The notes under the pieces are model-generated. The model did no database searches, was not told the origin of the DNA, and saw nothing but the letters and a program-made list of their open reading frames with translations. Below, in pieces: positions 17,884-27,791 of a stretch of DNA of 64,000 nt. The translations under genes were made by a program, and so were the position numbers. Within the stretch, counting starts at the first letter, position 1. Each line of letters starts with the position of its first letter. Source of the stretch: Herbiconiux gentiana (GTDB lineage Bacteria > Actinomycetota > Actinomycetes > Actinomycetales > Microbacteriaceae); contig NZ_JANTEZ010000001.1 in the NCBI RefSeq assembly GCF_024978135.1, positions 558,001-622,000 on the forward strand, given 5' to 3'.

Positions 17884-18804
17884 CTAGTCGGTCACGGCGG
17901 GGAAGCCGGGGCCGAACAGCGCACGCAGACAGCGCGCCACCTGCTCGGTGTCGCCGTCCATGTAGGCGTTGATCGCGGCCCGCGCGGTGGACGCCGCGCG
18001 CTCGACGGCGAACTGCTCCTCGATCGAGCGCCCGAGCGACGCCTTCGGCAGCACGCGCTGCGTTCCGGTGGGGCTCGTCAGGTCGGGCAGCGGCACGAGG
18101 CCGTCGTTCGCGAGGCGCTCCCAGACCCAGCAGACGTCCCAGAGCAGACTGAACGAGCGCTGCTGCAGCGCCTGCCGCAGCGCGATCGTCTCGAGGTAGT
18201 AGGAGCTGATGCCGACCCCCTGCTCGTGCTTCCAGGCGATCAGCAGCCGGATCAGTGCCCGCAGCGCCCCGTCGTCGTCGATGCGGGAGAGCAGCAGCTC
18301 CCGCGACCCCGGGAGGTGCGGCGCCCAGTGGTGCGCCGCATCGGGCACCCAGACGGTCTCGACCTCGCCCGCGCTCGCGCCCGCACCAGCGCCCCCGCCC
18401 GTCGCTCCGTACGACGGGATCAGCCGGAGCCCCGCCGTGCCCGGCCGGTCGATGACGAGCGAGTCCCCGTTCTCCGGGCGCGAGGCGAAGACGCCGAGCG
18501 CCGAGGCCGGCGCACCCGTCGAGCCCGCGCCCTCCACGAGGGCCGCCCGAAGGGTGTCGAGCGCCTTGGCGAGGCTGCGCGGCCTCGGCCCCTCGAGCAC
18601 GACGAGGCAGTCGAGGCGGCTGCGGCCGGCGACGGCCGTGCCGTGGGCGAACGACCCGGTGTCGAGCATCCGACGCACCCGCGGGCTGTGCAGCAGCGCC
18701 TTGCCGACGTGGGAGCGCAGGAGCTTCGTCTCGTCGACGACGATCGACGACGGCGTCAGCGCGTCGCCGTACGACCGCGTGGCTTCGGCGACATCATCCG
18801 GCAC
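17884..18804 (-). CDS. CD-NTase-like nucleotidyltransferase-fold protein with degenerate active site
   Basis: 306-residue protein. An N-terminal polymerase-beta-like fold has 'GSFAHGTAVAGRSRLDCLVVL', which aligns with the GS-x3-GT...SDxD motif of CD-NTases (CBASS cyclases and OAS). The first metal aspartate is replaced (R-L-D instead of D-x-D), and the third acidic strand reads 'LRLIPSYG' without an Asp. The C-terminal helical part 'IAWKHEQGVGISSYYLETI' is like OAS1_C domains. Catalysis is therefore doubtful. No CBASS effector, E1/E2/JAB or HORMA gene is nearby. GTG start with a GGGAGG site at seven bases. It follows the coiled-coil gene by 110 bases. Confidence 0.75.
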   Translation of the reverse strand: MPDDVAEATRSYGDALTPSSIVVDETKLLRSHVGKALLHSPRVRRMLDTGSFAHGTAVAGRSRLDCLVVLEGPRPRSLAKALDTLRAALVEGAGSTGAPASALGVFASRPENGDSLVIDRPGTAGLRLIPSYGATGGGAGAGASAGEVETVWVPDAAHHWAPHLPGSRELLLSRIDDDGALRALIRLLIAWKHEQGVGISSYYLETIALRQALQQRSFSLLWDVCWVWERLANDGLVPLPDLTSPTGTQRVLPKASLGRSIEEQFAVERAASTARAAINAYMDGDTEQVARCLRALFGPGFPAVTD

Positions 18805-18856
18805 GGCTCGACCTCCCGAGGACGAACCTACTCCGGGCGGGGCCGGGCGCGACGGC

Positions 18857-18933
18857 GCGACTCAGCGGCGCCGGCGCGCCCGAGAGCCTCAGCGGGGCAA
18901 CGCACCTCAGCGACTCAGCGGCGCCGGCGCGCC
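18857..18933. repeat. 24-bp direct repeat at a gene 3' end
   Basis: GCGACTCAGCGGCGCCGGCG-type 24-base sequence at 18857-18880 and again at 18910-18933. The second copy contains the stop codon and last codons (Ala-Arg-Arg-Arg-Arg) of the 18915 gene; the first copy lies just downstream of it, as if the gene's end had been duplicated. Confidence 0.9.
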
Positions 18934-19550
18934 TTGAGGGCCCGGCTGTCCTCGAGCTCCCACAGGTCGAACTCCCGCACCCGGCGCATGCGCTCGGCCC
19001 GATGCCGCACGTACTCCTCGTCGACCACGAGATTCGACGTCGCACGAACCTGGTCCAGGCGCGCCTCGATCTCGCGCGAGATCTCCTCCCACGCACGCGT
19101 GCGGGCGTCGTCGACCAGCAGCGCCACGGCGACGTCGTCGGCGGCATCGCGACGGATGCTCGCGGCCACGTCGCGGTACACGCGGCGCCGAGCCGACAGC
19201 AGCTCGAGGTCGCGCGCCTTGTAGTCGTGCTGGTGCCGGGCGACACCGCGGTCGCTCTGCGCCTCCTCGATCACCTCCTGGGCGTGGTCGAGGTTGCTCT
19301 CCTGCTCCTCCGCGAGCTCCGCGAGAACCTCGCGGGCGGCCTCGGCGGCACGGGAGCGGTCGAAGTTCTCGTCGTCGCGCAGGGCCGAGACGATCAGCCG
19401 GTTCTTCAGCCCCATGACGGCCGAGAACCGGGCGATGAGCATCCCGTCGGCGATGGCCGCGTCGATCTCGTCGGACGACAGCGGCTCGGGGGGTGCGATC
19501 GGCTCACCGCTCGCCAGCCAGCGAGGTCTCTTCGCTCGCCGCCGAACCAT
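18915..19550 (-). CDS. Conserved charged coiled-coil protein of unknown function
   Basis: 211-residue soluble protein, very rich in Glu, Arg and Ala, predicted largely alpha-helical from its heptad-like Ala/Leu spacing. It starts 'MVRRRAKRPRWLASGEPIAPP' and contains 'GLKNRLIVSALRDDENF' and 'HQHDYKARDLELLSARR', segments I associate with a family restricted to Microbacteriaceae-like actinobacteria. No catalytic motif is visible. The ATG has a strong GGAGGAGG site. It lies upstream of, and in the same direction as, the CD-NTase-like gene. It ends in a poly-arginine tail. Confidence 0.75.
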   Translation of the reverse strand: MVRRRAKRPRWLASGEPIAPPEPLSSDEIDAAIADGMLIARFSAVMGLKNRLIVSALRDDENFDRSRAAEAAREVLAELAEEQESNLDHAQEVIEEAQSDRGVARHQHDYKARDLELLSARRRVYRDVAASIRRDAADDVAVALLVDDARTRAWEEISREIEARLDQVRATSNLVVDEEYVRHRAERMRRVREFDLWELEDSRALKARRRR

Positions 19551-19589
19551 GGATGCGCCTCCTCCCCTCCAGCTTAAGCGCTCGGGCCG

Positions 19590-20015
19590 TCAGGCGCAGA
19601 GCCGCCCGCGCAGCCACTCCGCCGCGTCCGACCGCCGCAGCTCCCCCGACCGCAGCAGGCGGGTGAACTCGACCGCCGCATCCGTCAACCGCCCGTCGGC
19701 CGACTCGGGGCGGTCACCACCGATGCGGATGCTCGCCCACCGCGCCGCCCGCGGCCCCACCCGCGCGGCCACCGCGACGATGCCCGCGAAGTGCCGGGCC
19801 TGCCCACGGGTCGCGTCGTCGTACTCGGGGGCGAAGCCGCGCCCGCGGATGACGTTGCGGCCCCCGGTTCCGGCGTCGAGCACCCAGAGCGGACCGAGCC
19901 GCACCCCGGCCCCCGCCCGTCCGATCTCGACGAGGAAGCGGCGGGTCGACCAGCGCGCGGGCGCACCCGCGTCGATCGCCGCGACGAGAGAGCAGAGTCG
20001 GGAGCACGCATCCAT
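19590..20015 (-). CDS. Hypothetical protein
   Basis: 141-residue soluble protein without a recognised family. It holds a compact block 'GGRNVIRGRGFAPEYDD' and 'RHFAGIVAVAARVGP', then 'GDRPESADGRLTDAAVEF', which reads as a conserved globular sequence rather than a chance frame. The ATG is preceded by TACTGT at seven bases (20023-20028), the spacing seen at leaderless genes here. It is divergent from the TetR gene. Function unknown. Confidence 0.6.
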   Translation of the reverse strand: MDACSRLCSLVAAIDAGAPARWSTRRFLVEIGRAGAGVRLGPLWVLDAGTGGRNVIRGRGFAPEYDDATRGQARHFAGIVAVAARVGPRAARWASIRIGGDRPESADGRLTDAAVEFTRLLRSGELRRSDAAEWLRGRLCA

Positions 20016-20058
20016 CTCTTCGACAGTACGACGAGCATCCGTCGACCGCTTTTTTCAC

Positions 20059-20088
20059 GTTGCGAAAAGTTTTACCGTGTGCAACTAT
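20059..20088 (+). promoter_or_regulatory. TetR gene promoter with overlapping palindromic operator
   Basis: -35 TTGCGA (20060-20065), 17-base spacer, -10 AACTAT (20083-20088), then the ATG seven bases later, so transcription likely starts at the ATG. Arms GTTGC (20059-20063) and GCAAC (20081-20085) form an inverted repeat that covers both hexamers, as expected for an autorepressor site. Confidence 0.5.
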
Positions 20089-20094
20089 GGCGGC

Positions 20095-22381
<2,287 letters not shown>

Positions 22382-22401
22382 TTCGTCGCCCCTCCATCGA
22401 G

Positions 22402-22449
22402 CCGTCGAAAATCGCCCTCTCAGAGCTTCGAGAGGGCGATTTTCGACGG
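22402..22449. terminator. Bidirectional hairpin terminator
   Basis: Perfect 20-bp inverted repeat (22402-22421 and 22430-22449) around an 8-base loop, between the convergent MFS and glycosyltransferase genes. The stem includes CGAAAATCGCCCTCTC; its AAAA/TTTT part gives a U-run on either strand inside the stem, so it can stop transcription from both sides. Confidence 0.9.
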
Positions 22450-22464
22450 GTCGACCACTCCGGG

Positions 22465-23757
22465 CTAGGCCGAGACCTCCTCGGGGCGGGGGAAGCGCGC
22501 GAAGAGCTTGTCGAAGACCGCGTGGCGGTCGAACTGCAGAGCGTACTCGCGCGCCTCGTCGGCCCACTGCCGCCGCTCGTCGGGCGTGGTGTGCAGCACC
22601 GCCCGGTCGATGGCCGCCGCCACCGCGTCGGGGTCGTTCACCGGCACGACGATCGCGTGGTCGCCGATCGCCTCGCCGATGCCGCCGGTGAGGGTGGTGA
22701 TCACGGGCCCCCCGCCCGCGAGCATCTTCTCGGCCAGCGCGATGCCGAAGGTCTCGACGAATTCGGGGCGCGGCTTCGACGGGAGTACGAAGGCCGCGCA
22801 TCCGGCCATCAGGTACGGCTTCTCGGCGTCGCCCACGTCGTCGAGGAAGCGGATGCGGTGCGCCAGCGGCGAGGCCGCCGCCAGCTGCTGCAGCGCCTCG
22901 GCCTGCGGCCCGCGCCCGGCGATCATCAGCGGCAGCTCGGTGGTGCGCCCCACCTCGCTGCGCTCGAAGCCGGCGATCAGGTCGTCGACGCCCTTCGCGT
23001 CGGTGAGTCGTGAGAGGAACAGCAGGTAGCCGTCGTCGACGAGCCCGCGCGACTCGAGCTCGGCCGCCTTCGACCCCGGGTCGAGGTCGAGGTACTGCGC
23101 GGCGTCGATGGCCGGGTACGAGACCTCGATGCGCTCCCGGCACTGCGCCGCGAAGCGGGTGCCGTGCTGCTCGTCGACCCGCTCGGCCTCGCTGATGATG
23201 AGGTCGCGGGTGTACTCCGAGACGGCGACGCAGTGGTCCTGCGACAGGTATGACGAGAGGATGTGTGCGGCCGCCCCCAGCCGCCCCTCCTCGACCGCCG
23301 TGCGCACCACGTTGGTGACGTCGCTGCCGACCGCCTCGGCGATCGTGGTGACGTTGACCGGCAGTCCGGTGCCCCAGGCCGCGCGCACGGCGTCGGCGAC
23401 CGCGATGGTGTGCGGGCTCAGGTAGAGCGACAGCGCCACGGTCGGCACGCCGTCGGTGAAGAGCTCGACGAGCCGGCCCGTGATCCCGGCGAGGTAGCGC
23501 CCGTCGGGCACCTTGTAGTCGCCGACCGGGGCGGGGCGCTCGACGATGATGCCGTCGCTGTAGGGCAGCACGGTGTCGAGCGGCTTGAGCGGCAGCCCGG
23601 CCGCCTCGAGGCGGTCGATCGGCCAGGTGACGAGGCGCACCTCGTCGAAGCCGCGGGTGAGGGCGGTCTCGGCGAGGTTGCGGCCCTCCACCGAGTGGCC
23701 GCAGATCACCGGATCGGCACGGACCACGATGACCAGGCGGTTGCGGATGGCGTTCAT
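22465..23757 (-). CDS. Glycosyltransferase family 4 protein
   Basis: 430-residue GT-B retaining glycosyltransferase. The C-terminal domain holds 'LLFLSRLTDAKGVDDLIAGF' and the nucleotide-sugar motif 'EFVETFGIALAEKMLAGG' (E-x7-E form). The N-terminal domain starts 'LVIVVRADPVICGHSVEGRN', as in an actinobacterial group related to trehalose/sucrose-phosphate-type GT4 enzymes. No signal or membrane segment. Its ATG overlaps the TGA of the GH92 gene by 4 bases (23754-23757), so the two are translationally coupled. Acceptor unknown; mannose-containing glycan metabolism is suggested by the neighbour. Confidence 0.9.
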   Translation of the reverse strand: MNAIRNRLVIVVRADPVICGHSVEGRNLAETALTRGFDEVRLVTWPIDRLEAAGLPLKPLDTVLPYSDGIIVERPAPVGDYKVPDGRYLAGITGRLVELFTDGVPTVALSLYLSPHTIAVADAVRAAWGTGLPVNVTTIAEAVGSDVTNVVRTAVEEGRLGAAAHILSSYLSQDHCVAVSEYTRDLIISEAERVDEQHGTRFAAQCRERIEVSYPAIDAAQYLDLDPGSKAAELESRGLVDDGYLLFLSRLTDAKGVDDLIAGFERSEVGRTTELPLMIAGRGPQAEALQQLAAASPLAHRIRFLDDVGDAEKPYLMAGCAAFVLPSKPRPEFVETFGIALAEKMLAGGGPVITTLTGGIGEAIGDHAIVVPVNDPDAVAAAIDRAVLHTTPDERRQWADEAREYALQFDRHAVFDKLFARFPRPEEVSA

Positions 23758-26219
23758 GGGGTGTCTCCTGTCGTGCGGGCGGTGCCCGGCTGCTCGGTGG
23801 TCGGCGGGATGGTCGGCGGTGTGGATCGGTCGGTGGGTTCGAGGGCCTCGTCGGGAGCGGGCGGCGGAGCATCCGGAACCTCACGATGCAAAGGCTCGGC
23901 GTCGGCGGCGGAATCGGCCGGGTGGTCGGTCTGCAGCGCCTCGGCCACGAGCGACGCCACCTGCTGCGCGGTCGCGAACGCCGCGGCCGCACCCGCCTCG
24001 GCGGAGGTCGGGCCGGCGGCACCGGCGGCGACCGGGTGCGACGGTGGCAGATGGCGGGTGCCCCAGTCGCTGGGTGCCGGCCCCAGCTCGACGACCAGCT
24101 GCCCGCCCCGATGCCACTCCTCGCCCGTGAGGTGGCTGCGGTCGAGCGGATGCCCGTTCAACCACATGCGCTGCACGTACTGCACCGGCCCGCCAGCGAC
24201 GGGCTCGACGAAGTTCTCGGTGCGGATGGTGAAGTCTCCCCCGGCGACCGCCACCGTCACCTCGCGGAACGACGGAGCGTTCACGAGGAACAGGTTCTGC
24301 CCCGCGACCGGGAACACCCCGATCGACGCCCAGACGAACCACGAGCTGAGCCCGCCCGAGTCGTCGTTGCCGGGCAGCCCGCCGCGACCGGTGCCGAACT
24401 GCTGGTGCACGATGTCGTGCACGATCTCGGCGGTGCGGTCGGGGCGGCCGGCGTAGTGGTAGGCCCAGGGCGCATCCATGTCGGGCTCGTTGTTCAGCCC
24501 CTCGAAGCGGCCGAGCACGTAGCCCGCGAGCAGCTCCTGGGCGTCGGGCTTGTTGCCCGGCTGCACCACGGGCTCGGCGCCGTAGCCGAAGAACGTGTCG
24601 AGCTGCTCGACGAAGCGGTCGCGCCCGCCGCTCACCTCGATTCGGCCGGCCATGTCGTGCTGCAGGCGGAAGGAGTAGTTGTAGCGGCTGCCCTCGTAGT
24701 AGGTGCTGTCCTTCAGCAGGCCGCTCGTCGGGTCGTAGGCGTTGATCCACCGGGCGGCGAGCGCCTCGAACTGCGCCGCGAGCGCCGTGTCGCCGACGTG
24801 CCGGGCCACCTTCGCGGTGCACCAGTAGCCGAACGCCAGGTCGAGGGTGTGACTGATCGGATGCGCCTCCCCCCGCAGCAGGAACTCCTCGCCGTAGGTG
24901 CGGCGCAGGTCGTCGCTCATGTGCACGAGCGCCCACTCCCAGTCGATGCCGGGCAGACCCGCCTGGCAGAGCTCGGCGAGGAAGGTGTGGGCGAGCGCGC
25001 TGCCCTGCCGGGAGAAGCGGTCGCCACCCCGGGCGAGGCGGTAGCCGATCGGGAAGTTCCCCTCCTCCTCGCAGATGGTCAGCAGCGCGTTGGCCAGCTC
25101 GACCGCCTTGTCGGGGAACAGGGTGATCAGAAGCGGCAGCTGGGTGCGGTAGATGTCCCACATCGTCGACAGGTCGAAGGCGAACGGGCCCTCGCTCGGC
25201 CAGAACGGGCTCTCGGAGTCGGCGAAGCAGGGCTTGATCAGCGAGTGGTAGAGCGCGGTCGAGAAGACCGTCTTGCGTTCGGGGCTCGGCGTCTCGACCG
25301 AGATCGTCTTGAGGTGCTTCCGCCACGTCTTGCGCGTGCGCTCGCGCCGGGCCTCGAACCGGCCGGGGCCGGGGCCGCAGTCGGCGCGGAGGTTCGCCTC
25401 GGCCTGCTCGCCGCCCCGCAGCGAGAAGCCGATGCGCAGCTCGATCGTCTGGCCGGGCTCACTCGGCCCCGCCCACATCAGCCCGAACGGCCGCAGGGTC
25501 GTCGGGCGGATGTGATCGAGCGCCAGCTTCGTGCCTCCGGGCATCAGCCGCCGGTCGTACCAGAGCATCTGACGCCACTGCGGGGTGTCGCACTCGATGT
25601 GCACGGCGATCGGCGCCCCCTCGGCGACGATCTCGCCGCGTGCGACGCCGGGCTCGAGGGTCTCGAGGTTCGCCCGAAGGGGGATGGTCGCTCCGTAGGG
25701 AATGCCGAGTCCGCCCAGCGAGAAGTCGATCACGACCCGGGCGTTCGCGTGGCGGGGGAAGGTGTAGCGGTGCACGGCGCTCTTCGGGCCCACGGTGATC
25801 TCGGCGGTCACACCCGAGTCGAGCGTGGCCGAGTAGTAGCCGGGGCTGGCCTCCTCCTCGGTGATGTCCCAGGTGCGGCCGAGAACGTCGAGCGGTTCCA
25901 CCATCGGGGTCACCCGGAAGTAGTTGTAGTACTTGCGGATGGCGCCGGTGCCCGACTGCTGGAAATGCGTGAAGCCGCTCGCCAGCAGGGTGTCGTGGAT
26001 GGTGCTCGGCACACCCTCGAGGCTGAGGTCGTAGCGGCCGTAGCCGGTGGGGTAGCCGCCGGAGTAGGCGCAGGCCGAGACCATGCCGAGCGGGTAGGTG
26101 GCTCCCGGGTGGGTGTTGCCGATCTGGGGCTTCGGCCACCACCAGGTCGCCGCTAGGCCGGTCTGCGGCGGGAGCGCGGTGGCCTCGGTGCCGATGAAGG
26201 GGTCGACGCGGTCGATCAT
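23754..26219 (-). CDS. GH92 family alpha-mannosidase
   Basis: 821-residue exo-alpha-mannosidase of family GH92, calcium-dependent inverting enzymes. The family opening 'VDPFIGTEATALPPQTG' and 'GNTHPGATYPLGMV' are present, as are 'SSWFVWASIGVFPVAGQ' and 'GNDDSGGLS' from the catalytic C-terminal barrel. No signal peptide is seen, so it probably acts in the cytosol on imported mannooligosaccharides. Residues beyond about 690 are a Pro/Ala/Thr-rich extension absent from typical members. AGGAG precedes the ATG at nine bases. It is coupled to a GT4 gene. Confidence 0.92.
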   Translation of the reverse strand: MIDRVDPFIGTEATALPPQTGLAATWWWPKPQIGNTHPGATYPLGMVSACAYSGGYPTGYGRYDLSLEGVPSTIHDTLLASGFTHFQQSGTGAIRKYYNYFRVTPMVEPLDVLGRTWDITEEEASPGYYSATLDSGVTAEITVGPKSAVHRYTFPRHANARVVIDFSLGGLGIPYGATIPLRANLETLEPGVARGEIVAEGAPIAVHIECDTPQWRQMLWYDRRLMPGGTKLALDHIRPTTLRPFGLMWAGPSEPGQTIELRIGFSLRGGEQAEANLRADCGPGPGRFEARRERTRKTWRKHLKTISVETPSPERKTVFSTALYHSLIKPCFADSESPFWPSEGPFAFDLSTMWDIYRTQLPLLITLFPDKAVELANALLTICEEEGNFPIGYRLARGGDRFSRQGSALAHTFLAELCQAGLPGIDWEWALVHMSDDLRRTYGEEFLLRGEAHPISHTLDLAFGYWCTAKVARHVGDTALAAQFEALAARWINAYDPTSGLLKDSTYYEGSRYNYSFRLQHDMAGRIEVSGGRDRFVEQLDTFFGYGAEPVVQPGNKPDAQELLAGYVLGRFEGLNNEPDMDAPWAYHYAGRPDRTAEIVHDIVHQQFGTGRGGLPGNDDSGGLSSWFVWASIGVFPVAGQNLFLVNAPSFREVTVAVAGGDFTIRTENFVEPVAGGPVQYVQRMWLNGHPLDRSHLTGEEWHRGGQLVVELGPAPSDWGTRHLPPSHPVAAGAAGPTSAEAGAAAAFATAQQVASLVAEALQTDHPADSAADAEPLHREVPDAPPPAPDEALEPTDRSTPPTIPPTTEQPGTARTTGDTP

Positions 26220-26388
26220 GCGCTCGGGCTCCTTCGGCTGGTGACGGTGGCGTCTTTGTCTGGGGTGATCGTCGGAGCGTAGGTTCCGCCGGGTACCGCG
26301 CGGTGAACCGAAGGTGGACGGACGGCGAACGGATGCGACGGACGGGGCTGGTGCGGTCTCATGGGGCTCCTCGTGGTCTCGGGTCGGG

Positions 26389-26958
26389 TCAGGGCGGGGG
26401 CGCCGTGAGCAGGGCGGCGCGCTCGGCGAGGTACGGGCCGAGCGGTGTGAAGGCGTTCTCGCCGGGCTGCGCGTTCCAGCGCACGGCGACGGTGTCTCCG
26501 CGGAGAATGAGGAGTGGCGTCCGATCGCCCGCCTGCACCGCCTCAGCCTGAGCGCGCAGGGTCGGCGGGTCGAGGGCGAGGTCGACGGTGTCGAAGTTCA
26601 CGGTGTCGCCCTCGGCGAAGCGTCCGTAGGCGGCGCGTCGGTGGTCGCGTCGCTCCTCGGCCCGGGGGTTCTGGTTCGTCACGCGGCCGGGTTCGATCGC
26701 GCGGGTGACCTGGCCCACGCCGTGCAGCCGGGCATCCGTGTCGAGCAGGAGCACGCCGAGCCGCCACACACGGCCCAGCGGCCTCATCACCGGCCCGCGC
26801 CGGACGCCGAGGATTGCGCGCCGCTCCTCGAACCGGGCCAGGGCCTCGGTTCGGGCATCCGCCCCCTGCAGCGCCGCCACCGTGCCCGCGAGCAGCTCGT
26901 CGAGCCCGGCCGCAACGGCGGCGTCGCCCTGCTCGGTGCCCCCGGTGGTGCCGTTCAT
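26389..26958 (-). CDS. Conserved hypothetical protein
   Basis: 189-residue soluble protein of no named family that I can defend. It has 'RFEERRAILGVRRGPVMRPLGRVWRLG' as a basic middle block (only part is conserved-looking) and 'WRLGVLLLDTDARLHGVGQV', then an acidic 'DTVNFDTVDLAL'. The start ATG has TAGCGT six bases upstream (26965-26970), fitting leaderless expression. It lies downstream of the secreted/membrane protein pair, on the same strand after 35 bases of gap, and upstream of GH92 by about 170 bases. Confidence 0.65.
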   Translation of the reverse strand: MNGTTGGTEQGDAAVAAGLDELLAGTVAALQGADARTEALARFEERRAILGVRRGPVMRPLGRVWRLGVLLLDTDARLHGVGQVTRAIEPGRVTNQNPRAEERRDHRRAAYGRFAEGDTVNFDTVDLALDPPTLRAQAEAVQAGDRTPLLILRGDTVAVRWNAQPGENAFTPLGPYLAERAALLTAPPP

Positions 26959-26993
26959 ACGACGACGCTACCGGTCGCCCCGTTTCGCCCGTG

Positions 26994-27791
26994 TTACCGG
27001 ATGCCCGCCCGCCGCTCGAGGGCCCAGCCGACCGCGAGCGCGCCGAAGGCGACGGCACCGGCTGGGAGGCCCAGTGCCCCACCGACGACGACACCCTGGA
27101 TCACACCGACGAGGGTCGGCAGCCAGGCCGTCAGAGCGCCTGGGTCATCCGGCCATCGGAGGGACGTCTCGAGGACCGCTGCCACGACTCCCAACCAGGC
27201 TCCGGCGAGCATCCCGCCCGGGACGACCCAGATCGCCTGGGCGGGTCGCGGTAGTTCGCGATCCGCTCGCCGGCTCCTCATGACAGGCTGCGGTCTCGCT
27301 TCGTCGGAGATCTCGTTCCGACTTCGGCGCCCGAGGCCGTCGATCACCGCGAGGCCGACGACGCCGTGCGCGAGGGCGACCGACGCCAGGCCGATCAGTC
27401 GAGCATCCGGGGGGAACAGGACGAACACGTAGGCCCACAGAGCCGGAACCAGGCCCGCTGTCGCGAGCGCGACGGACCAGCCGGCCCGAAGGCGCACCGC
27501 CCACGCCACCAGCAGACCGAGCGCTGCCGGCACCGCGATGAGGCCGCCGGAGACGGCGCCGACGGCGGTGCCGATGATCATCGCCGTGCTGGTCAATCCG
27601 GCGGAACCGGTGCCGCCGGCACTCGACGGGTCGACCAGCTGGTCGGGCAGGAACACCGCCACCGCCTGGAACGATCCGATCAAGGCGCCCTCGAAGACCC
27701 CACCGGCTACGGCGAGCAGGGCGAAGTAGGCGGCGGGCGCCCGGGCACTGCGTGGTGCAGCGCCCGGGGCCCGGCCGTCAGACGAGATCAC
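26994..27791 (-). CDS. Multi-pass membrane protein of unknown function
   Basis: 265-residue protein with about seven hydrophobic segments, for example 'YFALLAVAGGVFEGALIGSF' and 'GLLVAWAVRLRAGWSVALAT', and a charged cytosolic loop near 170-200. The GTG start (27791) overlaps the TGA of the upstream secreted-protein gene (GTGA, 27788-27791), so it is translationally coupled and probably works with it. No family recognised. Confidence 0.75.
   Translation of the reverse strand: MISSDGRAPGAAPRSARAPAAYFALLAVAGGVFEGALIGSFQAVAVFLPDQLVDPSSAGGTGSAGLTSTAMIIGTAVGAVSGGLIAVPAALGLLVAWAVRLRAGWSVALATAGLVPALWAYVFVLFPPDARLIGLASVALAHGVVGLAVIDGLGRRSRNEISDEARPQPVMRSRRADRELPRPAQAIWVVPGGMLAGAWLGVVAAVLETSLRWPDDPGALTAWLPTLVGVIQGVVVGGALGLPAGAVAFGALAVGWALERRAGIR

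Noticed and set aside
17884-19550. A complete CBASS defence operon
   Set aside because: The nucleotidyltransferase-like protein lacks key acids and no effector or accessory gene is adjacent; a lipid kinase and unknown genes flank it.
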